Below, in pieces: positions 46,035 to 55,738 of a stretch of DNA of 64,000 bases. Both the position numbers and the translations under genes were made by a program. Each line of letters opens with the position of its first letter. Positions within the stretch are counted from its first letter, which is position 1. The notes beneath the pieces are model-generated. The model searched no databases and was not told the origin of the DNA. It saw nothing but the letters and a program-made list of their open reading frames with translations. The stretch lies in assembly GCA_009785605.1 (NCBI GenBank), contig WQVY01000001.1, forward strand, positions 29,905 through 93,904, read 5' to 3'. This stretch comes from Defluviitaleaceae bacterium. GTDB taxonomy: Bacteria; Bacillota; Clostridia; Lachnospirales; WQUN01.

Positions 46035-48515
46035 TTACACCCCTGTTACCGCAAAACCCAAAGGCTCTACGGTTATATTCCCATAGCTCAACGGTTGGCT
46101 TGTGTAGTTAACCCAAATCACCACACCGTTCTCATAAGTCACACGTCTTAAGCTATTGGGAAGGATTTCATGCAGGATAATCCTCTGCCCTTGTACATGA
46201 TTTAATATTTCTGCCGCCTGGTGATACATTTCCACGACTCGCCTATTGTTACGCTGGAAGTTGTGAGAAAAAAAGTGAGTAAAATGCGTTTCACGGATGA
46301 CAGAGTTTTCTGCGTACATAAGCTGCGCATATATACCGCTACCTGTTTCCAAGGTCCGTAGTAAGTGCATCCTCATATCAGATGTTGTATTAACAGGGGT
46401 GCCTGTATATTCTATAAAACCCCTGACAACCATCTGATAAAAAGGTACAGATGCATCCGCAACCATAAAACCATTGCAGGTAAAAGGTACATTAATAATA
46501 TAATCAAGCCCAGCAAACCCAAAGGCATTGGCACCGTTGGCAAGCTGGCGATATCCAGCGCTCGCAAGCCTACGCCCAGCATCCGTCGCATAATAAATAG
46601 ACTGCTGCCTATCTACAACGCCATTATTATTAAAAGCGGAATTTGTTTCCGCAAACAAGCTTCCCGTAGCAACGCCACTAATATCATAGCGGCCAAGTCC
46701 GCTGGTAAATGTTTGTACCATGTTTGAGAAAAATCTAGCAGACACAATAAACGGTGTAGGCGCATACGCTACGCCACCCATTATTACAGATGTATCTAAA
46801 TGCATGCCGATATGGAAGTTGGTACGCCTTGTAACAGAGTTATCCAAGGAGCGTGCTGCATGCCTAGCTGGGGCAAACCGTCCAAGAAACCGATTTAAGA
46901 ATGTCACACCGGAGTTATAAGCATAATTAAAATGCACTTCTGGGAAAAACGGAATATTGTTTTGGTTTACATATTCAACCAACCGCTCAAAATCACGACG
47001 ACTACCAAGCTGGCTTACAATATTAAACTCCATGGCCGCCCGCTGGTGTATGCCACCGTTGAGCCAACCAGAATATTTTAATACGATATTATTAACACTA
47101 TCCTGCCGCAAAGATTCCATAATACCTATTGCTTGGTCAAAGGTCGTAAGCGGCACAGTACCTTGGTAGGGTATGCCCATAAAGTTTTGTGTGCGCTGTA
47201 TCGCACCCAATGTCTCTAACACAAATGGTAACTCGTTGTGGGTATCACGGCGGGTTAGCATCCCACGCTCTACCAGGTAATTTTGATAAAACCGCGCCAT
47301 ACCATTGTAGTTAGCGTCATCTCCGTCCAGGAACGTATAACGTATCCTAAATTCGCCGTCAAATATCTGCGGTTGAAATATTTGTAGTTGGTGGTCCCCC
47401 ATGTGTTGCAACTGTAAAAAGTCAAAGGGACGGCTTAAAAATTCAACGTTCACATAGTTATAGGAGTTAATAATGCCACTAATCCTGGCAAAAATGGTGG
47501 CAAAAGCATCACCGTCTTCTACTATGGCAAACATTGCACTGTTATCATGGCGTATCCCAAACACCGGCATACGCACAGGCTCTGGTTGCGGCGGCAACAT
47601 AGTTACCTGGAATGTCCTGTCACGCCCGTATATACGGGCAATAAATTGCTGGTCTGTCGTGCGCCCGTTGTTGAGGTTTATCAGCGCACCAGAGCCATCT
47701 GGCACAAACATATAACCTTGTACATCAACACCGGCAGCGCCAAAAAACTCCAACATAATAATACGTGCAAGTGGAAACTCCGGCGGGTAAACTATGTCTT
47801 GTGTAGGGATGTACGCTATCAACGTTGGCCCGTCCAGCCTATACACAAGGGGGATAACAAAAAACAACCCCGCTTCTTCTATCTCAACACCATGAGTTGT
47901 ATGGTCATAATACAAGTCGTACCGCGTATACCCCGCCTCATACAAAATCTCATGAAGCTGGTTGTATGCAAAATCGCCCTGGCCTTCACGCAATATAAAC
48001 AAATCGCCATCTACAATAAACCTTCGCATAACAGCAGCCCAATCCCTGTCCGACATATAAGGTCTAAAGAGCTCTAATCTTTCTTCTGTTATAATTTGCG
48101 GGATAACCAGGCGGTCCCCGGTATCGCCCATGGTATATACTACCCGTATGCCATCATCTAAGATTTCAACTTCAAATTGCTCTTGGCTTACAGAGTCAAA
48201 AAAACTGTTCATCTGAAACTCTTGTGCAGACTCATTGAAGTAACTAATCCTGACTTGAGATTGTATAAACTCACGGTTTATACCCCCAACAACAGGGTCA
48301 TCCAGCCAGTTGGGTGGGTTTGTATGCCATATGCTACCGCTGGCCTTTACCCTAACTGCAACCGAAGCAGAGCTATGGTTAAAATACAGTGCCAAGTACT
48401 CGTTTTCTGCTTGTATTTCATAACCAGGAGGTACAGCCAGCACATCTGCTGTAAATACGAACGCAATAATCATAAATGCAAAAATCATTGATGATATAAG
48501 TCTTACAACTCTCAT
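46035..48515 (-). CDS. Secreted DUF5696-like protein
   Basis: 826 residues with a signal peptide (MRVVRLISSMIFAFMIIAFV, cleavage near VLA-VPPG). It is mostly beta-rich at the start (YEIQAENEYLALYFNHSSAS), with a middle DGSGALINLNNGRTTDQQF and a C-terminal region resembling a TIM-barrel glycosidase (NIVLKYSGWLNGG, FFPEVHFNYAYN). The family is found with sugar transporters and has no assigned activity; I infer glycan binding or cleavage. ATG 48515 follows GAGGTG. It lies between Yip1 and the second permease pair. Confidence 0.75.
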   Translation of the reverse strand: MRVVRLISSMIFAFMIIAFVFTADVLAVPPGYEIQAENEYLALYFNHSSASVAVRVKASGSIWHTNPPNWLDDPVVGGINREFIQSQVRISYFNESAQEFQMNSFFDSVSQEQFEVEILDDGIRVVYTMGDTGDRLVIPQIITEERLELFRPYMSDRDWAAVMRRFIVDGDLFILREGQGDFAYNQLHEILYEAGYTRYDLYYDHTTHGVEIEEAGLFFVIPLVYRLDGPTLIAYIPTQDIVYPPEFPLARIIMLEFFGAAGVDVQGYMFVPDGSGALINLNNGRTTDQQFIARIYGRDRTFQVTMLPPQPEPVRMPVFGIRHDNSAMFAIVEDGDAFATIFARISGIINSYNYVNVEFLSRPFDFLQLQHMGDHQLQIFQPQIFDGEFRIRYTFLDGDDANYNGMARFYQNYLVERGMLTRRDTHNELPFVLETLGAIQRTQNFMGIPYQGTVPLTTFDQAIGIMESLRQDSVNNIVLKYSGWLNGGIHQRAAMEFNIVSQLGSRRDFERLVEYVNQNNIPFFPEVHFNYAYNSGVTFLNRFLGRFAPARHAARSLDNSVTRRTNFHIGMHLDTSVIMGGVAYAPTPFIVSARFFSNMVQTFTSGLGRYDISGVATGSLFAETNSAFNNNGVVDRQQSIYYATDAGRRLASAGYRQLANGANAFGFAGLDYIINVPFTCNGFMVADASVPFYQMVVRGFIEYTGTPVNTTSDMRMHLLRTLETGSGIYAQLMYAENSVIRETHFTHFFSHNFQRNNRRVVEMYHQAAEILNHVQGQRIILHEILPNSLRRVTYENGVVIWVNYTSQPLSYGNITVEPLGFAVTGV

Positions 48516-48525
48516 ACTTGTCACC

Positions 48526-49146
48526 TCACATTCGGAAGGTAATTTCTTTGTACAGTACATATATAAGCCCAACTATACGCTGGATTACACTAAAAAACAG
48601 CAGCCCCAAAAATACCATAATCATCATGCCAACAATTATAAAAAACAACGTGAGCAAGGTTTTACTCATGGTGTATTCATGTGTCACCATAGTCCCTAGA
48701 ATAATAAGCCCGGCTGTCCACAACACGCCAATGGTAAGAAACATATAGTAAAACGCGCTTTCTTGCAAAGTTATGACATTACTAAAGGCAACTAAGGGGA
48801 GATTAATAAGTATAAACGGCGTTAATGCATAAGCTGTAGCCATTGCTATATCCGCCATAGTACCCTTGCCATCCATGAGAGTCGTAAGGCACCAGTTGCT
48901 TACAACAAACAACACAAATATCGTAAGGAAAGTTACAATCTCGCGAAAGATATTTACATACAGCAGGTTTACCGGGTTAAATAAAAACCCAGTATAGCGC
49001 TCGATAATTACAAACGTAATCAGCGCTGCTGCTAAAATAATCATTGCAGCTTTAAAGCTGCCCCGTTTTTCGTGTTTTAAATCCCAAAAACCGTCTATGG
49101 GGCGGAATATGACATGCAAGGAGTACCGCAGCTCTTTAACCAACAT
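48526..49146 (-). CDS. Yip1-domain membrane protein
   Basis: 206 residues with five hydrophobic segments; LVKELRYSLHVIFRPIDGFW at the start and MATAYALTPFILINLPLV inside are typical of bacterial Yip1 family proteins found in these sugar loci. Function unknown; probably a membrane partner of the NHL or DUF5696 protein. It overlaps the NHL gene by 11 bp and ends 10 bp before DUF5696. Confidence 0.82.
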   Translation of the reverse strand: MLVKELRYSLHVIFRPIDGFWDLKHEKRGSFKAAMIILAAALITFVIIERYTGFLFNPVNLLYVNIFREIVTFLTIFVLFVVSNWCLTTLMDGKGTMADIAMATAYALTPFILINLPLVAFSNVITLQESAFYYMFLTIGVLWTAGLIILGTMVTHEYTMSKTLLTLFFIIVGMMIMVFLGLLFFSVIQRIVGLIYVLYKEITFRM

Positions 49147-50599
49147 CGTAGGCTTCCTCCCTTTCTTTCCCGGACAATGCCGCCTTAATTTTAAACCCTA
49201 CAAACAGCCCAATGCCAAGCACAACAGCCGATGTAGCAACTATGGGGAAGTTATCCTGTATCAATTGCCTCCTATGCCTGTTAAATGCTGCAGAGTAATG
49301 GACACGGGAGTTTGCAAAGCGGAAATATGTCATGGCCTGTCTAAAATTGCGGTTGCGCACTTCTATGCGCCCAAGGCCGATATATGCCAAGTCCGAATTG
49401 GCATTATGGTCAAGCACTATCTGCCAATAGTAAGCAGATAGTTCATAGTCCCCAAGATAGTACCAATATGTTGCTTGCCTAAGTGCTAAGCCATAAGCGG
49501 TAGGGGCATATACAGTAATGTTGTGCATGAAGTTATCTACAACAACAATATTGTCCCCCACATATGTCAGGGCCACAGGGGACTGTAAAAGCCCCTTGCG
49601 AAAGCCTATACCACCAAATACATCCAATAAGTTACCGTCGTTGTCGTACGTAAATATGCGCCCAAAGGGCCTATCTAGTACGCTAAACACACCGTTTTGG
49701 TCAACTGCTATATCTACAAAGCTAGTATTTTGGCCCATTACTACATTCATACTACCCACAACATCCATGTGGCCCAAGCGGCGCAATATATCATCACCAC
49801 GGGCATTGAGCCTCCGCACAGCGTCAACGCCGCCCATGCCAAGCCCTACAGCCGTTGTCACATACACAAAGCCGTATGGGTCAATAGTAACCCCCGAAAA
49901 CTCTGTAGGGATAGTTAGCGTCATGCGTGCGCGCTGTTCTGCTGTAGAAAAATAGCGGCGCCTTATATGTTGCACCATGTTAAACGAAACCCTATTGGCA
50001 CCTTTAAAATTTCTAAACTCGCCTTCGGCGCTAAGTTCTACAAGCCCTAGATTTATACCTACAGCTATCACATACATGCGGCCAGCATTGTCTACAACTA
50101 CACTTGTTGGTAGCCATGCAAGGTTAGCGGCAATAAGGTCCGTCTCTGGCCGGCCAAACTCATTTATAACATTACCAGTATGGTCTACAACCAAGATGCG
50201 GTTATTTTGGGTATCGGCCACAAAAATGCCCGTGTTATTTACAAATATCCCTTGGGGGGAACTAAATGCGTCTGCAACACCATTATTGTCCAACTCGTCT
50301 ATTACAGTCACAAGGTTCATGTCGCTATCCATCACAACAATGCGGTGGTTACCTGTGTCCAGTAGAAATACCTCGCCTGTTTCTTGGTGATAAAAAATAT
50401 CCGAAGGGTTAGAGAACGCGCCAATGCCCAGCTCATGCCCCCTTACTACCGCGTACGGCACAAAAGAATCCGGCACTGGTACGGCATTCATCCACGAGTC
50501 ATAAATATAACTTTGCCAAGGTGTGGATGTGGCATGGGCAGGTATGGGGGTTAATAAAAATATAATTGCTGCAAGAGCCAAGGCTACGAGTCTTTTCAT
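49136..50599 (-). CDS. Exported NHL-repeat beta-propeller protein with TPR-like region and C-terminal anchor
   Basis: 487 residues. Signal peptide (KRLVALALAAIIFLLTPIPA, cut near AHA-TS), then about six NHL blades, each with a pattern such as SNPSDIFYHQETGEVFLLDT and SSPQGIFVNNTGIFVADTQ. Residues 385-440 look like a TPR pair (YWYYLGDYELSAYYWQIVLD). One transmembrane helix sits near the C-terminus (VVLGIGLFVGFKI). It would be tethered outside the membrane and may scaffold the transporter system. ATG 50599 after GGGGGTG is preferred over GTG 50602. Confidence 0.85.
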   Translation of the reverse strand: MKRLVALALAAIIFLLTPIPAHATSTPWQSYIYDSWMNAVPVPDSFVPYAVVRGHELGIGAFSNPSDIFYHQETGEVFLLDTGNHRIVVMDSDMNLVTVIDELDNNGVADAFSSPQGIFVNNTGIFVADTQNNRILVVDHTGNVINEFGRPETDLIAANLAWLPTSVVVDNAGRMYVIAVGINLGLVELSAEGEFRNFKGANRVSFNMVQHIRRRYFSTAEQRARMTLTIPTEFSGVTIDPYGFVYVTTAVGLGMGGVDAVRRLNARGDDILRRLGHMDVVGSMNVVMGQNTSFVDIAVDQNGVFSVLDRPFGRIFTYDNDGNLLDVFGGIGFRKGLLQSPVALTYVGDNIVVVDNFMHNITVYAPTAYGLALRQATYWYYLGDYELSAYYWQIVLDHNANSDLAYIGLGRIEVRNRNFRQAMTYFRFANSRVHYSAAFNRHRRQLIQDNFPIVATSAVVLGIGLFVGFKIKAALSGKEREEAYDVG

Positions 50600-50609
50600 C
50601 ACGCACCCC

Positions 50610-51506
50610 CTATTCTTTTATCCCGGAGGATGCCATTGTTTCCATGACTTTGCTTTGAGAAATAATAAATACAGCAAGGGGTACAATCATCATAATAACG
50701 CCTACTGCAGCGGCAGCACCGGCACGGCCTATGCCACCGGCAACAATTTGACCTAGTGCAAAAGGCAGCGGTTTATTTTCTTCGCTATAGATAAATGTGC
50801 TGCCTGTAGCATTCCACAAACCTTGGAACGAGATAATAATAAGCGTAACCCAAGCGGGCTTTACCAAGGGCATAACAATCCTGGAATAAATCCAAAACTC
50901 GTTGGCCCCGTCTATCCTGGAAGACTCTAGTAGTGCGTCCGGCACTTGGGTCATAAACTGCTTCATCAAGAACAAGCCCAAAGCAGCGCCCCAAGCAGGT
51001 ACGATAAGCGACGCAAGGCTGTCTATCCAACCTAGCCATGTCATGATAATAAAGTTGGGTATCCCCGTTACATGGCCAGAAAACATTAGCGAAAATATAA
51101 CCATTGCAAACAAAAACTGGCGGCCTGGGAAGCGGTGCTTCTCCAATGCATAAGCTGCAAGGCTAGCCAAGAACACATGCCCTATTGTGCCAGCAATTGT
51201 AAGAAACACGGTGTTTACTACATATCTAGAAAAAGGCACCCATGAAGCGTCTATGAGTACAAATAAGTCCCTAAAATTTTGCATTGTGGGATTAATAACA
51301 AAAAACCGTGGTGGAAACAGAAACAGCTCGTCAAAAGGCTTAAACGCATTGCTTACCGCAAATATTAATGGCAGCAAAAAGAACGCCGCAACCAAAGCTA
51401 TAAAAATAAATATACCTATATCCCCACGAATGGAGCGGTTTGGCTTGCGGGCCTTTAACAAAGGCGGCATACGCCTACGCCCTACCCGGCTTTTAGTAGC
51501 AACCAT
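50610..51506 (-). CDS. Carbohydrate ABC transporter permease (MalG type)
   Basis: 298 residues, six helices, EAA loop LESSRIDGANEFWIYSRIVM. Starts MVATKSRVGRRRMPPLLKAR with a basic cytoplasmic stretch. The ATG shares a base with the upstream stop (TAATG). Second permease of the upstream transporter pair. Confidence 0.92.
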   Translation of the reverse strand: MVATKSRVGRRRMPPLLKARKPNRSIRGDIGIFIFIALVAAFFLLPLIFAVSNAFKPFDELFLFPPRFFVINPTMQNFRDLFVLIDASWVPFSRYVVNTVFLTIAGTIGHVFLASLAAYALEKHRFPGRQFLFAMVIFSLMFSGHVTGIPNFIIMTWLGWIDSLASLIVPAWGAALGLFLMKQFMTQVPDALLESSRIDGANEFWIYSRIVMPLVKPAWVTLIIISFQGLWNATGSTFIYSEENKPLPFALGQIVAGGIGRAGAAAAVGVIMMIVPLAVFIISQSKVMETMASSGIKE

Positions 51507-52417
51507 TATGTTCCCACCTTTCTTAATAGGCGCTGCACGAGCCTGTTAGCACCAACCATAGTTGCAAACAGCACAACGGCTATAGCCGATGCATAACCCA
51601 TTTCAAAACGTATAGTGCCAAAGTCGACCAAGTGAGTAACAACTGTATGGTTGGCATAGTTTGTACTTGGCATACCAGCAAGCGCAACGGCTACTTCAAA
51701 AATGGCAAACGAGCCTGTAATGGCCAATATAGCACTAAACAGCAGTTGAGGCTTCATATACGGGAGTGTGATAAACCACAGCTCTTGCCAGCGGTTGCGG
51801 ATGCCATCAACATAGCCAGCCTCGTATAAGTTTTTGTCAACATTGGTAACACCAGCAACAAAGGCAAGGAAACCTGTGCCCATACTCATCCAAAGTACAA
51901 CAAGTATGGTAATAGGCATGATATATGCCTCTGTAGACAGCCAATGAATAGGCGCTGCTACTATGCCAAGCCTAAGCAATATGCTGTTAGCATAGCCCCG
52001 CATGTCACTAGCAAAAACAACATTCCAAATCACAAACATCTGACCTGAGATAGTGGGCGCGAAGAACACAACAACCAATGTAGTCTTGATAAATTTGGGA
52101 AACTCGTTAATAAGCCATGCAAACAAAAATGACAGCATATAGCCTACGGGGCCTGTAATTAGGGCAAGTACAAGAGTGTTTTGTATCGCGACAAGGAAAA
52201 CCTCGTCCCAGAAAAAGAGATTAATAAAGTTTTGCCAGCCAATAAAACGCGGCGGCTCGAACATATTAAAATATGTGAAGCTAAGCCCCATAGACATTAG
52301 TACAGGCGCAACAGTAAACGTAAAGAAAATTATCATAAATGGTGCAATAAACAAGTACGACAACCACGACTTACGCATGGATGTGATGTTATATAGAAAT
52401 TTTTCTTTCGTGGTCAT
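51506..52417 (-). CDS. Carbohydrate ABC transporter permease (MalF type)
   Basis: 303 residues, six helices, EAA loop YEAGYVDGIRNRWQELWFIT. ATG 52417 follows CAGGAGTGA. It pairs with the MalG-type protein encoded next and is fed by the giant binding protein encoded upstream. Confidence 0.92.
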   Translation of the reverse strand: MTTKEKFLYNITSMRKSWLSYLFIAPFMIIFFTFTVAPVLMSMGLSFTYFNMFEPPRFIGWQNFINLFFWDEVFLVAIQNTLVLALITGPVGYMLSFLFAWLINEFPKFIKTTLVVVFFAPTISGQMFVIWNVVFASDMRGYANSILLRLGIVAAPIHWLSTEAYIMPITILVVLWMSMGTGFLAFVAGVTNVDKNLYEAGYVDGIRNRWQELWFITLPYMKPQLLFSAILAITGSFAIFEVAVALAGMPSTNYANHTVVTHLVDFGTIRFEMGYASAIAVVLFATMVGANRLVQRLLRKVGT

Positions 52418-52465
52418 ATGTTATCACTCCTGCTCATGACTTCATTGTTGGTACTATATAGCTAT

Positions 52466-55402
52466 TTATCTGTCTAGAGGCATATATTCCAGCCCAAACT
52501 CACGCCTTTTATTAACAAGCTCTGCGTTGATTGTTTCAACAAAATCCCACAATGTCTCTCTTGGGTCTGTTAATGTACCCACGACTGTCCTAAACGCGTT
52601 GGATACATGGCGCCCGGTTAGGTACCCACCTGGCACTTGCGGGAAGGCCCTTGTCCACTCCCACTGTGCGGTTAGCATTGCATGGTCATCTACTGTCCAG
52701 GCAAGGTTTTCTACTGCTTGCCTGTTTGCGGTTGGGTACCGCGCTGCTACACCTATAAGGCTTTCTAGCTCGCGCCCGTACATGGTTTGCACGTCGGCAC
52801 TGGCCCACCAGCGCATAAACTCCCATGCGTTATGTTGGTTTTGGGAAGCAGATAGCATCATAGCTGCAGTCCCGCCAGAGGCAGAGCTGCGATTTAGCAC
52901 GCCGTTTTCTTCGTCCCATGTCCCAGGAAGCGGGAAAAACTGCCACGCCCCCCGCAATTCTGGCGCAAACACGGCAAGGGTGTTAAAGGCCGTATAATCT
53001 GCAAAGCCCAGCGGCATCTGGCCACTGCGAAACATATTTACAAAACGGTTAGTCGGGTCCCAGTCAAACACAGGTGCACCGTGCAACAAATAAAAGTTTG
53101 ACCAATGTCTTAGTGCCTGTACCCCTTCTTCGGAATCCAAAGCACTTCGCATACCACCGTAGCGGTATACTTCCCCACCCTGCTGGAATAACAGCGACAG
53201 GAAGAAGTTAATGTCTGTTGGGAAGCCAAATGGGATATGAACGTCCATGTGGCTGCGCTGCAACTCGGACATTACTATGTCAAATTGCTCCCAGGTTTGA
53301 GGTACGGGCAAGTTTAACTCGTAAAGGATATCCATACGCGCAAACATCATAAGAAAGTTTTGTGTTTCGGGCAGGGCAAAAAGCTCGCCCTCGTGTATAA
53401 ATGGCTCCCACGCACTTTGGTGGAAGTCTAGTAATACTTCATCCAAACCAGGGAAAGCCGACAGGCTTTGCGCCGCACCCCTGAGTGCCCAGTCTACAGG
53501 CGTGATAAGGCCCTGGCCAAGTAGTACATCTGGCCCGCGGCCTGTAACTGCTGCCGGTAAAACCATATCACCACTTACTAGTCTTAGGTTAACCGGTATC
53601 CCGCTATTGGGTGTAAAATCATTGTCTATTAAATTTTTGAGAATCTGCGCCTGGTCGCGCCCGCTCATAATCCATACATCTATGGCTTCTTCATGGACAT
53701 CGCCAACCAGCGAGAAATCTTGAGTAAATGACGCAAAAAGTGCACGTACTTCATGCCACATCCTGCGGAAGAAACCGGCTTCCGGCCTTGGCAAGTCTGC
53801 TCCTGGAGCAGTTATGAGGATATAATTAATTTCCAGAGGCTGCTCTCTAATAAGGAGTATCCACGTACCCATTGCACTAATATTGTCTCTAAATGCTACC
53901 CAGTGGTTTTGTATTGCTTCTGGGTCGTTGTACATGCTGCGCAGGTGAAAGCGCAAGTTTTCTAGTATGCTTGTACCTTCGCCGCGTCTGCCATCGTTTA
54001 TTTCTATTACCCTGTCTATGAGGTCGCTTATAACATTGTACTGATACCCCAAGACAGTAATGGCATCAGGCATAAACCTTTCTAGCTGGTAATCCCTAAA
54101 CGGGTCAGGGTTGGGGCCAAGTATGAGTAGCATCTGACGGTATGCATAGTTGAGCTGATATACACTGTCGCTGGCAATGTTTAATATCTCTGCCCAGTCG
54201 CCCAGTACAACTTCCATACTAATAGTGTGCTCACCAGCCTCCAGGTAAAACAAGAATGGCTCGCCATCTGCTGTTTGCAGAGGTTTGTTTTGCCAACGGC
54301 TGTGGAAACTGTACTGGACATTTTCCAGCTCCCTAAAAGGAGTCTCCCCATTTATGCGAACACTGCGCGTGACAAAGGTACCGCTGGCCAAATGCTGGCG
54401 ATATTTGATGTTTATCTGATAAAGCGCCGTTTCTGGCACGGTAAAGGTCCATGTTATTTCTTGCCCAGGAAAGCGCCAAGGCAAGCCCCCAATTGTGTTG
54501 AGCCTCACAAGATATGGGTGAGATGGGTATGTTGCTGGGGATGTACGGTCGTTTTGTGGGGATATCATACGACTGTTGGTGCTTGTAAAATCTACGGCAT
54601 GCACAAAAATTGGCTCACCATCAAAATGTGGGGTACCGGTGTTTTGCGCTTGTACATCTGCATATGTTGGTGCTTGCTCTTTAACACGAAGCGTCAAGCG
54701 GCGTATAGCCATAGGCTCCCTTGCGCTTTCGATTCTTATGGTGTTTTGTCCTTGTGGGAAGAAGAAGAAATACGGGTCTGTTACATAGCCAAGGTAGTCA
54801 CTAAAATATGCCTGGCTCCACTGGGGTACTTCCGAAAGCGACGGGCGCAAATGGTTGCCCCTAGAGTCTTGCCTTATGGGCTCTGACTTTGCCCAAAAAC
54901 GATAGAAGTTTAAGAATGCTGCGTGATTAAAAGGTATTTCCCCATTTATGAAAAGACGCCGCTCTATGTCATTGCCGCGCCCAAGGGTTGGAAAATACTC
55001 TATGTGAATATTGTACAAACCTTCATACTGTATATTAAAAGTAAATTCTACATATCCGATACTTTCAGTCAAGATTGTGGGGCCGGGCATACCTTGGAAA
55101 TAATCTGCTATTTCTGGGTTGGGGTAGGCGCTGGTCATGTTGGAAACATCCAGTTCGACTGTGTGCCCTACCGCTTTAGTAGCACCTTCGTGCAACCCAC
55201 GATATGCTACATACGAGCCGGCGCGCAGGAAGTCAAAATCTACATCTAGATCCAACTCACCCCTATACGCCGGTTGTCCCTGATACGACTGTGCAAACAC
55301 AGTAACACCAGCGTTTACAGGAAGCATACTAGCCACAAGTACACACAGTACAACCGTTTTTAACAGGCGATGGAAATGCTTGGAGAGGAATCCTGTTTTC
55401 AT
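52466..55402 (-). CDS. Very large secreted solute-binding protein with N-terminal carbohydrate-binding-like modules
   Basis: 978 residues. A signal peptide (LLKTVVLCVLVASMLPVNAG) lacks a lipobox Cys. Two beta-sandwich regions follow (roughly residues 85-250 and 265-410), each with text such as YVEFTFNIQYEGLYNIHIEY and ITWTFTVPETALYQINIKYR, resembling CBM6/35-like modules. A helical linker comes next, then a type-1 extracellular binding domain from about residue 580 (IDVWIMSGRDQAQILKNLID). Normal binding proteins are 400-550 residues, so this is a fusion of glycan-binding and transport functions. How it stays at the cell is unclear. First gene of the sugar locus. Confidence 0.85.
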   Translation of the reverse strand: MKTGFLSKHFHRLLKTVVLCVLVASMLPVNAGVTVFAQSYQGQPAYRGELDLDVDFDFLRAGSYVAYRGLHEGATKAVGHTVELDVSNMTSAYPNPEIADYFQGMPGPTILTESIGYVEFTFNIQYEGLYNIHIEYFPTLGRGNDIERRLFINGEIPFNHAAFLNFYRFWAKSEPIRQDSRGNHLRPSLSEVPQWSQAYFSDYLGYVTDPYFFFFPQGQNTIRIESAREPMAIRRLTLRVKEQAPTYADVQAQNTGTPHFDGEPIFVHAVDFTSTNSRMISPQNDRTSPATYPSHPYLVRLNTIGGLPWRFPGQEITWTFTVPETALYQINIKYRQHLASGTFVTRSVRINGETPFRELENVQYSFHSRWQNKPLQTADGEPFLFYLEAGEHTISMEVVLGDWAEILNIASDSVYQLNYAYRQMLLILGPNPDPFRDYQLERFMPDAITVLGYQYNVISDLIDRVIEINDGRRGEGTSILENLRFHLRSMYNDPEAIQNHWVAFRDNISAMGTWILLIREQPLEINYILITAPGADLPRPEAGFFRRMWHEVRALFASFTQDFSLVGDVHEEAIDVWIMSGRDQAQILKNLIDNDFTPNSGIPVNLRLVSGDMVLPAAVTGRGPDVLLGQGLITPVDWALRGAAQSLSAFPGLDEVLLDFHQSAWEPFIHEGELFALPETQNFLMMFARMDILYELNLPVPQTWEQFDIVMSELQRSHMDVHIPFGFPTDINFFLSLLFQQGGEVYRYGGMRSALDSEEGVQALRHWSNFYLLHGAPVFDWDPTNRFVNMFRSGQMPLGFADYTAFNTLAVFAPELRGAWQFFPLPGTWDEENGVLNRSSASGGTAAMMLSASQNQHNAWEFMRWWASADVQTMYGRELESLIGVAARYPTANRQAVENLAWTVDDHAMLTAQWEWTRAFPQVPGGYLTGRHVSNAFRTVVGTLTDPRETLWDFVETINAELVNKRREFGLEYMPLDR

Positions 55403-55734
55403 GGGTTTGTTTGCCCTCCGTCCGGAAAATTAGCCATATAGGTGTAGTCAATATAACCAAACACTCTTGCAGAATCAATATTTTTTTGGTGATTTGTATG
55501 TGCAAATTGTTCTATGTTTTTTATGATGTGAGGTAGTACATACTTTATAGACTATCCATTTTTCGTTTATGCCAATAAAAATAGGCTATTTGATGTTTTG
55601 CTTTGTCATTTTTGCCAGTAATACTGAATTTGCTTGCCTCACGAGCTGTTTTAGAACATATTATCAATGCTGCATTTACATTCTACTTATTCTTATTAGA
55701 CTTGGAGGTACAATATGAAAAAGGAGGAAATATC
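55403..55734. promoter_or_regulatory. Divergent control region between the giant binding protein and beta-galactosidase genes
   Basis: 332 bp without a protein gene apart from a 7-codon leader. It holds one good promoter each way. Minus strand: TTGATT (55473-55478), 17 bp, TATATT (55450-55455). Plus strand: TTGCCT (55634-55639), 17 bp, CATATT (55657-55662). The middle (55480-55630) is AT-rich with no clear palindrome. Confidence 0.6.
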
Positions 55735-55738
55735 ATGA
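55715..55738 (+). CDS. Seven-codon leader reading frame overlapping the beta-galactosidase start
   Basis: ATG at 55715 has its own GGAGG about five bases upstream and encodes MKKEEIS; its TGA overlaps the beta-galactosidase ATG (ATGA). The second ribosome site, AAGGAGGA, lies inside it. This could couple translation or simply be chance; it is too short to judge as a peptide. Confidence 0.35.
   Translation: MKKEEIS

Noticed and set aside
54227..54886. A 219-residue plus-strand reading frame
   Set aside because: It is antisense to the giant binding protein with a non-protein-like composition.
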